From assembly GCF_001680005.1 (NCBI RefSeq), contig NC_033560.1, positions 313,501 to 377,500 of the forward strand: DNA of 64,000 bases, written 5' to 3'. Within the stretch, counting starts at the first letter, position 1. Each line of letters begins with the position of its first letter. Of the stretch, positions 10,506 to 21,639 are shown in pieces. The position numbers and the translations under genes were made by a program. The notes below the pieces were generated by a model that did no database searches, had not been told where the DNA came from, and worked only from the letters and a program-made list of their open reading frames with translations. Origin of the DNA: Plasmodium coatneyi (lineage: Eukaryota > Apicomplexa > Aconoidasida > Haemosporida > Plasmodiidae).

Positions 10506-12155
10506 TCAAACCTCCAAAGAAGCCCCCTCTTCCCCTTCCAACTTGAGCTTGTTAAGCTTTTTGCTGCCCAATTTGGCCTCAAAATGGAGACCTGCATCCT
10601 TAGCAAAGCCGATGGCCTTCACCAAATCGTTTTCACTCGTTGCTGTGCGTAGTAAGCCCCTAATCTTTTCATCCTTGGCAAACTTGTAGCCCTTTTTTTT
10701 ATTGTTCATATTACGTTTCTTGTTTCTGTTTTGTGTCTGGTACCCGTCCGCTACGTTTTGCAAATTCTGGGGCTCGTAATGTTGGGGTACCCCACCCTTG
10801 AAACTCTGCGTATAAGATGCGGACGCCATGTTTTGAAAGAAGCTTTTGTTTGCTGCACCTTTTTCTTGGTTGCTATTTCCAGCGAAGTGATTTCCCTTAG
10901 CTCTGAACGGTGCGTTATTATTCGTTTCGTAGTTGTAGCTTCCGTTCGCGTAGTTTCCACCGTTATAGTTGTAACTTCCGTAGTTGTAGTTAAAGCTTCC
11001 CCCGGCGTAGTCGTAATTTCCTGCCCAATAGCCATAGTTATTGCCTCCAAAATTGTTATAACCGTTCCCGTCGTACACACCGTTATAATTCGTGACGGCA
11101 TGATTCATGTTATCCCCCAGCCAGCGTGACTTTTTCGTCTTCTGAATCGAACCCGCATTCAGTGTAGAAGAGTACATATAAAAGTCCGTCACTACTGTGT
11201 CATCCGTGGCGTGATACATATTCCCCTCGTTGTTGTTTTTACTGTAAACATTCATGCCGCCATTTTGAAAGTACTCATTCTTCAAGCTGTTTTGCTCATT
11301 CTGTAGTGAAATCATCCCCCCTGTATTTTCACCCATATCTTGAGGACTAAAGTATTGGAAATTTTTTGCTGATTTGGGGGGGATATTTTTTTTCGGAAAT
11401 TTTTTCACTACGTTTATATTACTTTTGTGTAAATCATTTTTTGGAGATGAGACAGAAGGCTTCGAGGTGAACGTTTGTTTGCCTGGTTTATTTTTTAAGC
11501 CCTCCCCTTCATTCTTGCCCTTATTATTCTGCTTCCCTTTTATCCTTTTTTTTGTCTTCAATTTTTCTACATCAATTTTTTCGATTAGCTTGTTTAGTTT
11601 TTTGATGAACTCCGCTTGGACCATTATAGTTTGGTTGTTACTGTCGTCGGGGGTGGTGCCGTTAGTGGTCCCTTTTCCCTCTTCCTTTCTCTTTCCGCCT
11701 TTTCCCTTGTCAACATTGTCCCTTTTAACATTGTCCCTTTTAACATTGTCCCTTTCAACTTTGTCCCCTTTAACATTGTCCCTTTCAACTTTGTCCTTTT
11801 CTGCCTGACCCTTTTCCGCCTTGCTGCCTTTCTTCTTCTCCTCCTCTTCTGCCTCTGCGTCCACCTCAGGAAACTGCTTCACAATTTTTATTATCTTCAA
11901 TAATTGTGTGCGCACTATCCTGTATTTTTTTCTGAAATTTTTTCTCAATTCCTTTATTTTGATCTCATATGCCTTGTTCGTTATTTTGCTGTTATGATTG
12001 GAGATGGGGGAACCATGGGATCCTGACTTGGTGAGTCCATTTTTGTTGCTTTCCGTTTCGAGCCCTTTTTTTTTCGTGATTTTTTTTTCTGAACTTTCTT
12101 CTTCCCTTTTTTCTATGTGCAATGAAAGGTCTTCGTTAGAAAATATGTTCCACAT
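10506..12155 (-). CDS. Conserved-type Plasmodium protein, Asn/Tyr/Gly-rich, unknown function
   Basis: Single-exon frame of 549 residues from ATG 12155. The frame extends upstream, but only to a GTG at 12218, so the ATG (MWNIFSNEDLS) is the likely start. The N-terminal third is highly charged (Lys/Glu) with a predicted helical segment around KIKELRKNFRKKYR and a short pentapeptide repeat of the type NVKRD. The middle is Lys-rich. Residues ~330-430 form a Tyr/Asn/Gly-rich low-complexity region (NYGYWAGNYDYAGG type), the kind seen in RNA-binding or condensate-forming proteins. The C-terminus is a short conserved-looking charged helix (LLRTATSENDLVKAIGFAKD). No enzyme motif or membrane segment is visible. 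I do not recognise the family. Confidence 0.8.
   Translation of the reverse strand: MWNIFSNEDLSLHIEKREEESSEKKITKKKGLETESNKNGLTKSGSHGSPISNHNSKITNKAYEIKIKELRKNFRKKYRIVRTQLLKIIKIVKQFPEVDAEAEEEEKKKGSKAEKGQAEKDKVERDNVKGDKVERDNVKRDNVKRDNVDKGKGGKRKEEGKGTTNGTTPDDSNNQTIMVQAEFIKKLNKLIEKIDVEKLKTKKRIKGKQNNKGKNEGEGLKNKPGKQTFTSKPSVSSPKNDLHKSNINVVKKFPKKNIPPKSAKNFQYFSPQDMGENTGGMISLQNEQNSLKNEYFQNGGMNVYSKNNNEGNMYHATDDTVVTDFYMYSSTLNAGSIQKTKKSRWLGDNMNHAVTNYNGVYDGNGYNNFGGNNYGYWAGNYDYAGGSFNYNYGSYNYNGGNYANGSYNYETNNNAPFRAKGNHFAGNSNQEKGAANKSFFQNMASASYTQSFKGGVPQHYEPQNLQNVADGYQTQNRNKKRNMNNKKKGYKFAKDEKIRGLLRTATSENDLVKAIGFAKDAGLHFEAKLGSKKLNKLKLEGEEGASLEV
11708..11800 (-). repeat. 15-bp tandem repeat encoding NVKRD-type pentapeptides
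   Basis: About six imperfect copies of a 15-bp unit (TTGTCCCTTTTAACA on the + strand). They are in frame and encode (N/K)VKRD or VERDN units in the Lys/Glu-rich part of the surrounding gene. Confidence 0.8.
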
Positions 12156-14758
12156 GTTCGTGTCGGAGGGGAGAGGCTTGTGGCAATATGTGTACTGCGC
12201 GTGGGCACTGGTCCACACTGGACTGCACAGTCACCGCTCCGCAGAGCAGCTAGCATGCTAGGTGACCCCCCGAGGAATATTCCTCCAAAATGAGCTGCGA
12301 AACTATTGCACCAAAATTTCACACCGTGACGTAAAAAAAAAAAGAAAAAAAGTGCAGCGGAACTAGCTAGGGATATGTTTCGCAGCTCAGGGGACGGTTC
12401 GGAAGTGGCCCTGACGGGCTTGTGGCAAAAAAAAAAAAAAAAAAAAAGTCAATATTATCAAAGTTTTAAAAATTATAAAAATTGTAATCAAAATTATAGT
12501 CCAAGTGAACGGATAAAATGTAGAGGCTACGTCAGAGCAGACGCATGCGGCGAAGTCGGAAGGATGGACGAAGCTTGACGCAGTAATACACAAAGCAGCC
12601 TGAGTCACGTGAATTACAACTTCTCAAGTTAGTCGAGTTTACATGGAAAGGGGGAAAAAAAAAAGAAAAAGCGCATAATAACTCTATTTAATTAAGCATA
12701 CTTGCAAAAAAAGGAATAAAAAATAAATAAGAGTACATAACAAACGCGAGAAAAAAAAAAAGTCCTAGTGTCAACCCAACTGTTAGGAATATACTTGTGT
12801 GTACGAAAAATTTGCCTAAAGGTAGATACTTTAGACTACTTTTCCGTCACCTATAAGTCAGAATGCCTCGAATACATGGTTATGCACATGTACATACACG
12901 TATGCGCGAATACAAAGAGGTGTACATACAAACAAGTATATATACAAACAGGTGTACATACACGCACAAGCGTGTGAATGCTCACCTACACACAGCGATA
13001 CGCCCACGCACTGCCCCCATCCCCTTCTTTTTTTAAGAAATTCGTTCGTCATGTATTTTTTCAAAATGAAGTAAAATTTCACAAAGCAGGAAATGATATG
13101 TATCTTCGATGGGCACTAGGTTGGTGAACTACGAACAAAAGCTTTCAAATTATTGTCAAATTATTGTCAATTTTATTTTTAATTTCAAGGCAAGTGATTT
13201 TTTTTTCTTTTTTTCACAATTAATAAACTTTTTTAACCCCAAAATAAGTATTTCATTTAAAATTTTGATAATCGCCTTTTAATTATCCTAAATTATATAT
13301 ACCCGGCAGTTGAGCATAATAACCCACACAACTGTTGTATAAAAAAAAAAACAAAACAATTCCATTTCAATGATTTTTCAATGTTTTGTCTTCCATTAAT
13401 AACAAATGAAACCCTCTTTATCGTTTGAATTAAAAAAAAAAAAAAAAATCGACATATATATATATATCGTTTCTTAATTTTTACTCATTAAGCTCCATTG
13501 GGCAAAAGTTCAGAATGGGGAACAGATTACTTTCCAAAAAGCCATTAGCATGCCATTTTTGTTTAAGCATTAGGATTATAGAATTGTGAGGAATTCATAC
13601 TGACTAATTAACTACATATTATTCTTTTTTAACAAAAGGATTATAAAAAAAAAAAGAAAAAAAAAGCAGAAACAATGAGTGAAAGGGGTATGACAAAATA
13701 TCTGATTTTACCTGCCCCGAGAAACAATGAATTTTTACCATTACACCTTATTTCGCTACGTCCTGCCTCACATTGTTTCACATTACTTTTTTGGCTTCTT
13801 TTCATCCCTATGGGAAAATGGTGGGGGGCTGTGTGGCATATCAAAATGTGCATGCACACCAAATTGATCAAAAAAAGTACTTAACTGAATGCCACTAATT
13901 TTTACCCTTATGTGGAAGTGCTTAAGTTATTTTTCGTCTGGAAATTGTTATTTCCATATACATGTAAGAATGTACAAGTGTGGGGATGAAAACACGCAGC
14001 CGCCGTTATCAGCAGTTAGCCTTGTGTGTGCTTCCCCCGCGTAAGCATACTACCAAGGGGGGAAAGAAGGGGAAAACTGCACACATGTAACGCTCACATG
14101 TAATGCACACGTGTAACGCACACACGTAACGCACACATGGAGTTATCAGCATGTGGGTACATCAACATATGTGCCTATTTGCATACTCCCCACCGTGGGG
14201 AAAATTATGCCGAATTCCAAACGAAGACAAATATTATCAGGTGGTAACCCACTTAATGTGTTCAAGTGTTGCGGCATCTCAAAAAAAAAATTAGAATATA
14301 ATAAGCATGCAAACATACAACAAAACAACCAAACAAACAAACAGAAAAGTATGTGAACATTCAAATGTACCAACTTACAAACGTTAAATCCCCCTTGCTT
14401 ACGCTGCACATACATTTTACCAACAAGCAACTAGACAAAAGAACTACTCCCCGTGGAGCCATAAATACATTTATTTAACAAAAAAGTGGGGCAGTACCGA
14501 TCGAGCTTATTTCCCTCGCTTACCTCCGCGTACATGCCACTCCTTAAACAAATGAACCTGCAAACACTTTTGTCATGGAAAGGCATACACAAGTGGGACG
14601 ACTCACAGGGGTACGCTTTTTTAAGCACCGAAAAGTTTTTAATGCTATGATTGAGCGGTTCACCAGGTTGAGGCATGCACTCTCTAACGAACTCTGCACC
14701 GAATGGTCACTCTTTTCCCTTTTGACAAAATTCCCTCCTTGGGTCGTCACGTTTCGAC
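12156..14758. other. Long intergenic region between two minus-strand genes
   Basis: About 2.6 kb holding the upstream region of the Asn/Tyr-rich gene and the 3' region of the PH-like gene. It includes an AT-rich core (about 13140-13670, with a short TA microsatellite near 13455), imperfect TACATACA-type repeats at about 12905-12985 and a small array of CACATGTAACGC-like units at about 14083-14140. Short ORFs here look non-coding. The AT-rich core is far less extreme and shorter than a Plasmodium centromere. Confidence 0.55.
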
Positions 14759-16021
14759 TTATTCTGCATCCGCGTCACCCGTTTCGGCATCGCTGTCATC
14801 TTCGTTAGCGACTTGCGCCTCGCCCATTTCTTTCTCATCCCCTTCCGTGCCAGCGTGCTCCCCAGAGGAAACTTCCTCCGGCGTGCTTCGCTTCTTCTTC
14901 TCATCCTCCTCCATGTTCTTTTTAATTTTATTCAAATCAATTACTCCCGCATCACCATGCTGCACTTTCTGCTCGCGGTTATTCACGAACACCCGAGTTG
15001 TCCCTTCCTCGGGCTTTAAATCGACTACTAACATTTTGCCATCCTCATCCTTTTTCCTATTTTTACTCAACTTCTCCTGCACACTTTTAATATTATTTGT
15101 ATTGACAAGCATTCCTCTTATGCCAAAGTGATAACAACTGGAGGCCTCTGCAAGACTATTAACCCAAGAAGCTGTTTTGAGCTTATTGTCTGTACATAAA
15201 ATTTGGTTATTATTTTTGTATGCAAAAAGAAAACACTGCTCCACACTGCCAATTAATTTGATAGGTAGATCCAAATTATTCCACAAATAGGTCATTTTTT
15301 TTTTATTTTTGTAAAAAATAGTAAAGCCAGAGTTGTCAATTCTCCCCTGAACGTTGTCAATCGAATGCTTTAATCCATTAGATGAAGAGACAAATTTTAA
15401 TTTCCCCGTTTTGTAAATATCACAGTTCTTGCCTTGATGCTCATAATTGTAATTTTTATTGTTGTTACTTTTCAAATGCTTTTTTAACTCTTCTGCTTTG
15501 CTTTCCAAGTAATGCGATTTTTTATTCAGGTAATTTATTTGTTCTAAGTTATGTTGCAGCAATTTTCTCGTTCTTTCTTCGTCGCTTCCTTCTTCATTGT
15601 TACTCCTTTTTAAATTTTTCAAGGCACGATCATGCGAATCCTTTATTCGTTTGGATAGGTATCTTTTATTTTGCGCCTGCCCCAGAAGCGCTTTCACTTC
15701 TTCTTCGAGCGAGGCGTCATAGTCGCTTTTTATAGCTTCTACATGCTCATCACTACTGCCGTGCCCATGAATTCCATAACCCTTGTAGTCGTAAAACTTC
15801 TTTTGTAAATCCTTTAACTTGCTAGTTATAAAACTCCCTAAGGTCTTCTTCAAGTCGCTTTTTACCTCCACGGGAGTCAATTTGTCAAACGAGTATAACT
15901 GGTGCGTTGCGTAAGACACGGGTAGAAGGGATTGACAATTTGCTTTTCCATGCGGAGATAAACAGGTTAATAGAAAAAACGCAAGTGACAGCGTTACTTT
16001 GGATTTCACACTTCTCATCAT
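14759..16021 (-). CDS. Secreted protein with a PH-like domain (paralogue of the 17099 gene)
   Basis: Single exon, 420 residues, with an N-terminal signal peptide (hydrophobic core LSLAFFLLTCL). Residues ~95-185 are a charged helical, possibly coiled-coil segment. Residues ~200-300 resemble a PH fold: beta-rich sequence followed by a C-terminal helix carrying the typical Trp (ASWVNSL, W286). Cysteines lie at 200, 263, 276 and 296. The C-terminal 60 residues are acidic low complexity. There is no transmembrane segment or GPI signal, so it is predicted to be soluble in the secretory pathway or parasitophorous vacuole. An RKLLQ string near residue 153 is too far from the signal peptide to be a convincing PEXEL. 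It is divergently transcribed from a paralogue with the same Cys/Trp spacing. Function unknown. Confidence 0.85.
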   Translation of the reverse strand: MMRSVKSKVTLSLAFFLLTCLSPHGKANCQSLLPVSYATHQLYSFDKLTPVEVKSDLKKTLGSFITSKLKDLQKKFYDYKGYGIHGHGSSDEHVEAIKSDYDASLEEEVKALLGQAQNKRYLSKRIKDSHDRALKNLKRSNNEEGSDEERTRKLLQHNLEQINYLNKKSHYLESKAEELKKHLKSNNNKNYNYEHQGKNCDIYKTGKLKFVSSSNGLKHSIDNVQGRIDNSGFTIFYKNKKKMTYLWNNLDLPIKLIGSVEQCFLFAYKNNNQILCTDNKLKTASWVNSLAEASSCYHFGIRGMLVNTNNIKSVQEKLSKNRKKDEDGKMLVVDLKPEEGTTRVFVNNREQKVQHGDAGVIDLNKIKKNMEEDEKKKRSTPEEVSSGEHAGTEGDEKEMGEAQVANEDDSDAETGDADAE

Positions 16022-17007
16022 TTTGCCTTACAAAAAAGGGTAGAAATGTTTAATTGGGTGGGACTCAGGAATGACGGCCGCAAATATGTCGAATGCTACT
16101 TACCACAAATATACTTTCAAATGGCTTCACATGCACTAGGCGAGAGGGGGTATAGGGGAAGATGTATGCCTACTAAACAATAAGCCAGTGATTAGCAGTT
16201 GGGTTTCTCTTCAGAGAAAATTTGAAAGACGCAACTGTGTGTGCTAACCTTTAGCACCTTCACTTTTTCAATGGGAATGCTTTACCAGCCCTAAATTGTT
16301 GGCTCCCAATTTGGAAGTTGCAAAAACGGGCAGGGGTAACTACACATGCACGGATACTCTCCCACACAAGCATATGTGCGTGTATATATATACATATATG
16401 TACATCCCAATATGCACGTTTTGTTTCCTTCTAATTCACAAAAACAAGCAAAAATTTTGTCTAACAAATTTGGTACAATGTTTAAACAGCGCAGAGGTTT
16501 TCATTCCATTCGTGAAGATAAATGGAAAAGCTCATTTTTAGGAAAAGCCAGCATGGATGTGTTTTGACTCCCCGCAGGGAGGCCCACATGTTGATACATA
16601 CAACTGTATGCACACAAATGTGTACATTTACCTATACACATACACATTTGTGTGCGTTTTTTTTTTTTTCTTTTTTCACCTCTGTATGTACACGTCAACC
16701 TCCATGATTATTCTTCCCGTTTCCATTTTTAAATTAACAAAATTCAACGTTTTACTGGGACCCACGGGAAAACAACCGCGTGTGTGTGTGTGGGGATGTG
16801 GGGAGAGCAACATCATAGATGATCTTACGCTGGCACACGTGCGTTGTCCTCATTTTATGAACACGCCAACTGCTCGCTCACATTTGTGGAATTTCTTAAG
16901 GACTTTCTAAAAATTGTAAATAACTGAAAAAAGTTTCCTCTTGCAGTTAAATTATTTTGCCATTCAATTGTGTTTGTCTGTTTTTTTCTTTGTACCACAT
17001 TGTTTGG

Positions 17008-17040
<33 letters not shown>

Positions 17041-17098
17041 CCTGCAAATTTGGCTATTTCCCTATTTTGGCTAGCTGAGTCACCGCGCACACCACAAA
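16022..17098. promoter_or_regulatory. Shared divergent upstream region of the two PH-like genes
   Basis: A 1.08-kb stretch separates the two divergent start codons and must contain both promoters. It holds a TATATATACATATATG-like patch near 16384, a GTGTGTGTG patch near 16780 and a run of 32 T at 17009-17040, about 60 bp upstream of the plus-strand ATG. No specific binding site is claimed. Confidence 0.5.
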
Positions 17099-17995
17099 AT
17101 GAGAGTCCTTTCCCTTTTGCCCGTCATCTGTCTCGTTTCCACCTGCCGAGGCCACAGGAATTTATTTGCCAGAAATAACTACCTGCAGTACCTGCGGTCA
17201 CAGAACTTCATACAGGAAAAACCGAAGTACCAAAAGTTAAACCAAAATTACTCAGAAGACCTGAACGAGTTTGACAACTATGAAGATGACGAATTGGATG
17301 CCGAAAATCTGGAAGCGACAAGCAAAGAGAGGGTGACCCAGAACAGTGGCACCAGCAGTAGCAGTAATGATAACAAATTAGAATTTAAAAATATCGAAAA
17401 GGAGCTGAACAACATGGGAGAAGTTTTACACGAAGAAAAGGATAACCTTCTCCTAATGGGGGGTGGACGCGAATGCTCCGTGAGCGACAAAGGCATTTTG
17501 GATGTTTCACTCAACTCAAGTGACATTTTTAACTTAACCAAGTATACAGTGGAAATGTCCTCATCGGGAATACTCATTAAGGACACACAAAATTCCAATG
17601 TCGTCAAAGAAATTCCATTTGACACTGTAAAGCTTCCAATAGAGACCATAGAAGAAACGAGGGAATGCTGGAAAATACGCTCCCATATGGAAACATTTCT
17701 CTTCTGTGAACGAAGTAAGGAAGACAGAGATAGGTGGATTACGAACATATTAAAAGCTTTGTTCTGTTATAATACAAATAATTTAACAGTTGACGAGGGT
17801 GTTCATACGGGACTTAGCTCGAAGGTGGATATTCCAAAGGAATCAACCGTCGACGCTAGAATAGCAGCTTCTTTGAAGGATGAGCCAAATGGCAGTGGAG
17901 ACAATTCTTCCCATGGTCGCGTAAAACGGAAAGGAAATAATAACATTACCATTTCGAATTTAAAAAATGACAAACCAGAAATTGTTGTTAATTAG
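17099..17995 (+). CDS. Secreted protein with a PH-like domain (paralogue of the 14759 gene)
   Basis: Single exon, 298 residues, starting with a clear signal peptide (MRVLSLLPVICLVSTCRG). An acidic, Ser-rich spacer follows (residues 50-115). Residues ~126-224 form a PH-like domain: strands such as GILDVSL, YTVEMSSSGILI and CWKI, and a C-terminal helix with the diagnostic Trp (DRWITNILKA, W213). Cysteines lie at 126, 190, 203 and 223. Their spacing to each other and to W213 matches the divergent neighbour almost exactly, which argues for an old tandem duplication. The tail is basic and polar. No transmembrane anchor and no convincing PEXEL is seen, so residence in the vacuole or another secretory compartment is the simplest inference. 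Ligand unknown. Confidence 0.85.
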   Translation: MRVLSLLPVICLVSTCRGHRNLFARNNYLQYLRSQNFIQEKPKYQKLNQNYSEDLNEFDNYEDDELDAENLEATSKERVTQNSGTSSSSNDNKLEFKNIEKELNNMGEVLHEEKDNLLLMGGGRECSVSDKGILDVSLNSSDIFNLTKYTVEMSSSGILIKDTQNSNVVKEIPFDTVKLPIETIEETRECWKIRSHMETFLFCERSKEDRDRWITNILKALFCYNTNNLTVDEGVHTGLSSKVDIPKESTVDARIAASLKDEPNGSGDNSSHGRVKRKGNNNITISNLKNDKPEIVVN

Positions 17996-18748
17996 TGTTC
18001 CCAACACTTAGATGAAGAACCGAGGGGGCGACCATATGAACCCTTGGTTAGGCCCCCCTTCCCTTGTCATTTGGTTGGCAAATCTGCGCCAATTCACTTT
18101 TCACCCTTTGTTTTAGATGGTAAAACATTAGTAATACTACTAATAGCACTACCATTTCGGATCGACTGAGCTCTTTTTTTTTTTTTTTTTTTTTTGTTCA
18201 CCATTTTTTTTGCCATATTTTGTTGCCACGTTTAATAACCACAGTATTAGCGGAAATTACAAAAAACTGATGAACGTTTGAACATACTTGCTTTGCCAAA
18301 AGGGGGGAATTTTTTACTTTTAAAAATGTATGGTAAAACTCCCCGGGCGCGGAAGCTTCCCAACATATATAGCGTCCACTATTGAAGCGGAAGGGGACCT
18401 TACGCATTCTGTTACCTCTGCTCATAACAACGCAGCTGCGAAAATGTATAATTAGCAATTAGGAAAAACAAAAAAAAAACGCGTAAGAAAAAAAGGGCAT
18501 ATAAATGTAGCTGTGTATTTACTTGCACATCCACTCTGTGCAACCGCGAAGGTGGGAGTGCGTGCCAACCAGCGAAATGTTAACATTACCCTCATGAGCA
18601 AAAGTTGCATTTGGTATCGCACAAAAAGACGTGTTGGTATACTGGAATGAAGATGAAGAACGGGCTGACGTGACAGAAGAGGGTATATACACATTTTCCA
18701 TTTTGCTCCCTTTTTTTTTTATACAACACCCCGCCACTCCTCAACAAC
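17996..18748. other. Intergenic between two plus-strand genes
   Basis: It holds the 3' region of the PH-like gene and the upstream region of COA5. Homopolymers occur at 18175-18195 (T) and a shorter T-run at 18711-18720 just upstream of the COA5 start. No other gene is seen. Confidence 0.55.
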
Positions 18749-19006
18749 ATGCTTGAAGTAAAAACAGATACCCCCCACCGGAAGGCATCGAACTCGTGCA
18801 AGAAAATACTAAGTGATATGATCGCATGTTACCAAAACACGATTTGTTATAAGCGGGAAAACGCCACCTTCGAAGAATGCTTACACAACCATGACTTGAA
18901 CGAGGTGGACGAAAACTGCATCATTTTGAGAAAGGCTTATGCGCAATGCCGCCGCAATATACTCAATGGGAATTTTAAAATGTTGGGTAATCCCCTTTCC
19001 AGATGA
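18749..19006 (+). CDS. COA5: Cytochrome c oxidase assembly factor COA5/PET191-like, twin CX9C
   Basis: Single exon, 85 residues. It has two CX9C motifs (C17/C27 and C57/C67) plus C33 and C44 in FEECL, the arrangement of the PET191/COA5 family. The family-typical run AYAQCRRNILNG...MLGNPLS is present. Proteins of this family are imported into the mitochondrial intermembrane space through the MIA40 disulfide relay and are needed to assemble respiratory complex IV. Length fits the family. It converges on the KRI1 gene downstream. Confidence 0.88.
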   Translation: MLEVKTDTPHRKASNSCKKILSDMIACYQNTICYKRENATFEECLHNHDLNEVDENCIILRKAYAQCRRNILNGNFKMLGNPLSR

Positions 19007-19649
19007 TTCAGTTGGAGGGGGGGAGGCAGGGAGACACAGATGGCTCTCCTAAAGTTCAACAAATCGGGAAAGGAAAGAAGAACATGGGATGGGCATATAA
19101 GTAAAATAAATATATATAATAAGTGAATGCACAAAGGAGTATATAAAAGACACCTTTTCCCCAAGTGATCACTTCGAATAAACAATTAAAAAAAAAATTA
19201 TACTTATAAAAGTATACTATGTGCTGAAAAATAAAAAAAAGGATCAAATTTCCCTGGCGTGTGCAGGCATATGCTAATTTATACACTCCTGTGTACTGTA
19301 CACATAAAAACAATTTTAAAAGTATGAAACAGTTTTTTTTTTTTTACCTGTTTCTTTTGCCCTTACAGAAGGGGCTGTGTGCACTTGCAACACGTATTAT
19401 CACGTGCACACAAAATGCGCTTTACAAATTTGATATGTTTTACTAATCAGGTGTTCAGCTCTGTGCACCTTTAAGCATACCTCCCCCTGCCGGGAGTTTT
19501 TTTTTCGTTACTTTTAAACTTTTAAACTTTTTTTTTTTTTTTTACACCATTGTGTGTGTGATATATTGGGTGATATTCTCCTCACGTGGTGGACGACATA
19601 AAGGCGTTTTCACCATATACCACGATAACCCTGGTTGGGGTATACCCCC
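19007..19649. other. Intergenic, convergent 3' regions
   Basis: Between the stop codons of COA5 (+) and KRI1 (-). It is AT-rich with several T-runs (19334-19345, 19528-19543). I see no gene in it. Confidence 0.55.
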
Positions 19650-21639
19650 TTAATCGTCCCGCCCTTTGCGTGCGGCAGTCTTCCCTTTAATTTTCGATCT
19701 CTTTTTTTCCTGGGCATCGTGTTTTTTTCCGCTAGCGCCTCGAAATTTGGTCTTTCCATCCTTCTTGAAGTAGGGGGAGACATAATGTAGGGGGACAATC
19801 TGATTCAATGTTTCGTCATCCGTTTTTAAAATATAATCGGTGGTTAGTTTAAAATTTTTAGGCTTCACTTTGAAATATTTGAATCGAATGGGCATGTCAT
19901 CAATTAGGTCTTCATAAGCACTCGAGTCGTTCTCTAGGTATTCCAATTCGCCACATTTCTCCACATCGTCATTGTGGTTGTTCATTTTGGATCCACTTTT
20001 GTCAGGAGCATTCCCTTTTAGGTAATCCTTTGGAGGTACGCAATACAGAGGCACTATCTGCTTCTTCAAATCATGTTCATGTGTTATTTTTTTAAAACAA
20101 GGTTTACACACGGCAAAGTTGTCGCAACAGGTGCACTCGTACACATAATTGAGGGGGCTGATGGGTACATTGCATTCGTCGCACAAAAACCACAAGTCGT
20201 TCGAATTATCGACAGCACCCGAATGTGCATCAGTTGCTTTTTTTTTTTTTTTTTTTTTTTTTTTCCTCCTTTGGTAAGCACGTGTTGGCAGTGGTGCTCT
20301 CCTCCGCGTCTAACCCTCCCTCGCCGTTAATTGGGTTATTGTTGACATTGTTAAGGGGATCCTCCTCTTTAGGGTTGGCCTTATTGCGGTCCAGGTTTTT
20401 TTCCTTTTTCTTGCCCCCTTTGCTGTCCCCCTTTTTCAAATCCTCCGTAAGTTTTTTCCGCTTCTTTTCCCTCTGCCTCTTCCTTTTTTCTCTGCGTTTT
20501 TCCCTCCTCTTTTCCTTCTTTAAGTCAATCCTCACGCTGCTCTTTATATGGCGCGGGTTGGAATTTATAATATTTCCATTCTGCTCTTCATAGCGAAAAT
20601 TATACGTCTTTTCAAATTTGGCAGCTTTGTCCAAATCTTCATCATCTACTTCATCAATTTCTTCATAAGCGTTGTGTATTTTATCTTCCCTCCACAATTC
20701 TTTCAAAATATAGTCCCTTAAAAATTCTTCATCTTTATTTAAATTGTCATTCCAGTATTCCTTTAACAGTCCATCCTCTTCCTTGACAATTCTGGATGTC
20801 TTTAGGAAGTTTTCATAATATGCTTTTTCCTCCAAAATTTCCTTTTCTGTTTTTTCCTTTATAGTGAAGAAATTTTCATCGTCACCTTCATTTTCGTTTT
20901 GTTCATCTGCAATTTTGCATGCCTCTATAATTTTCTTTTTTAATTCCTCCTGTTCGTTTAGGTAGCTTTTTTTGTTTTTTTGCGAGCAGGCTTCTTTTTC
21001 CTTCTCGATCAGTTCTTCCTCCTCCTGATCAATGGCGTGTGACCCGTCCTTCATTAGTATGTCTTTGAAGTAGTCCGCATAGTTCAGGCTGCCTCCCTTT
21101 GCGGTGCTTTCCTTAACTTCGCCAATTTGACCATCTTCACCAGGTTGGTCCACTTGGTCAACTTTTCCCTTTTCGTCGTCCCCACCGTCGTCCGACATGT
21201 CCGTATCAAAATCACTGTCGTGAAAAAAAGTATCTCCCTCCTTGGACAGCAAGGTGGCATCTTTACTTTTTAACTTGAGTAACAAATCACTGAACTTTTT
21301 TTTAAACTTGGAAGTGAGCAACAAACCATCATGGTCTTCATCACTGCTAGAGCTTTTGTCGTCACTTGACAGGGTTCCCTCATCTTCTTTTTCCCCTGAT
21401 ACCTTTTCAATACCCTTACGGTTCGCCTCACTTTCTTCATCACAACTTTTTAAATTACCCTTTTCAATTTTCCTCTTTTTTCTTCTCGTTTGTTCTATAC
21501 TTTCTGAGGAATCATTTTGAAGACACTTATCACTGGCGCCCTGTTCGCTTCTTAGCTCGGCCCCTTCGTCACTATGACCATCATTCCCAACCATTTTGTT
21601 TTTTTCCTTAACATGAGGTGAGGCTGTTTCATCCTCCAT
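19650..21639 (-). CDS. KRI1: KRI1-like ribosome biogenesis factor, frameshifted at an A27 run
   Basis: Two minus-strand frames form one gene. The N-terminal part (ATG 21639; an in-frame GTG lies slightly upstream) carries the Kri1 core: EEFLRDYILKELWRED, an acidic patch, FEKTYNFRYEEQ, NPRHIKSSVR and a Lys/Arg/Glu helix. The C-terminal part resumes after a 27-nt A-run (20238-20264). It has the Kri1 C-terminal domain: a Cys-rich finger (LCDECN..., ECTCCDNFAVCKPC), then YEDLIDDMPIRFKYFKVKP and LNQIVPLHYVSPY. One A fewer in the run restores a single 662-residue frame. In yeast Kri1 works with Krr1 in the nucleolus to make 40S subunits and is essential. A real knockout is therefore unlikely, and a homopolymer length error is the best explanation. 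Confidence 0.88.
20238..20264 (+). repeat. T27 homopolymer breaking the KRI1 frame
   Basis: An uninterrupted run of 27 T (A on the coding strand) within the poly-Lys linker of KRI1. The frames on either side differ by one base, and both show Kri1-family sequence. Confidence 0.88.

Noticed and set aside
13140..13670. AT-rich patch as a centromere
   Set aside because: It is too short and not AT-rich enough, and lacks the long near-pure AT tandem repeats of Plasmodium centromeres.
15560..15580. RKLLQ string in the PH-like gene as a PEXEL export motif
   Set aside because: It lies near residue 153, far beyond the usual distance from the signal peptide, and inside a helical segment.
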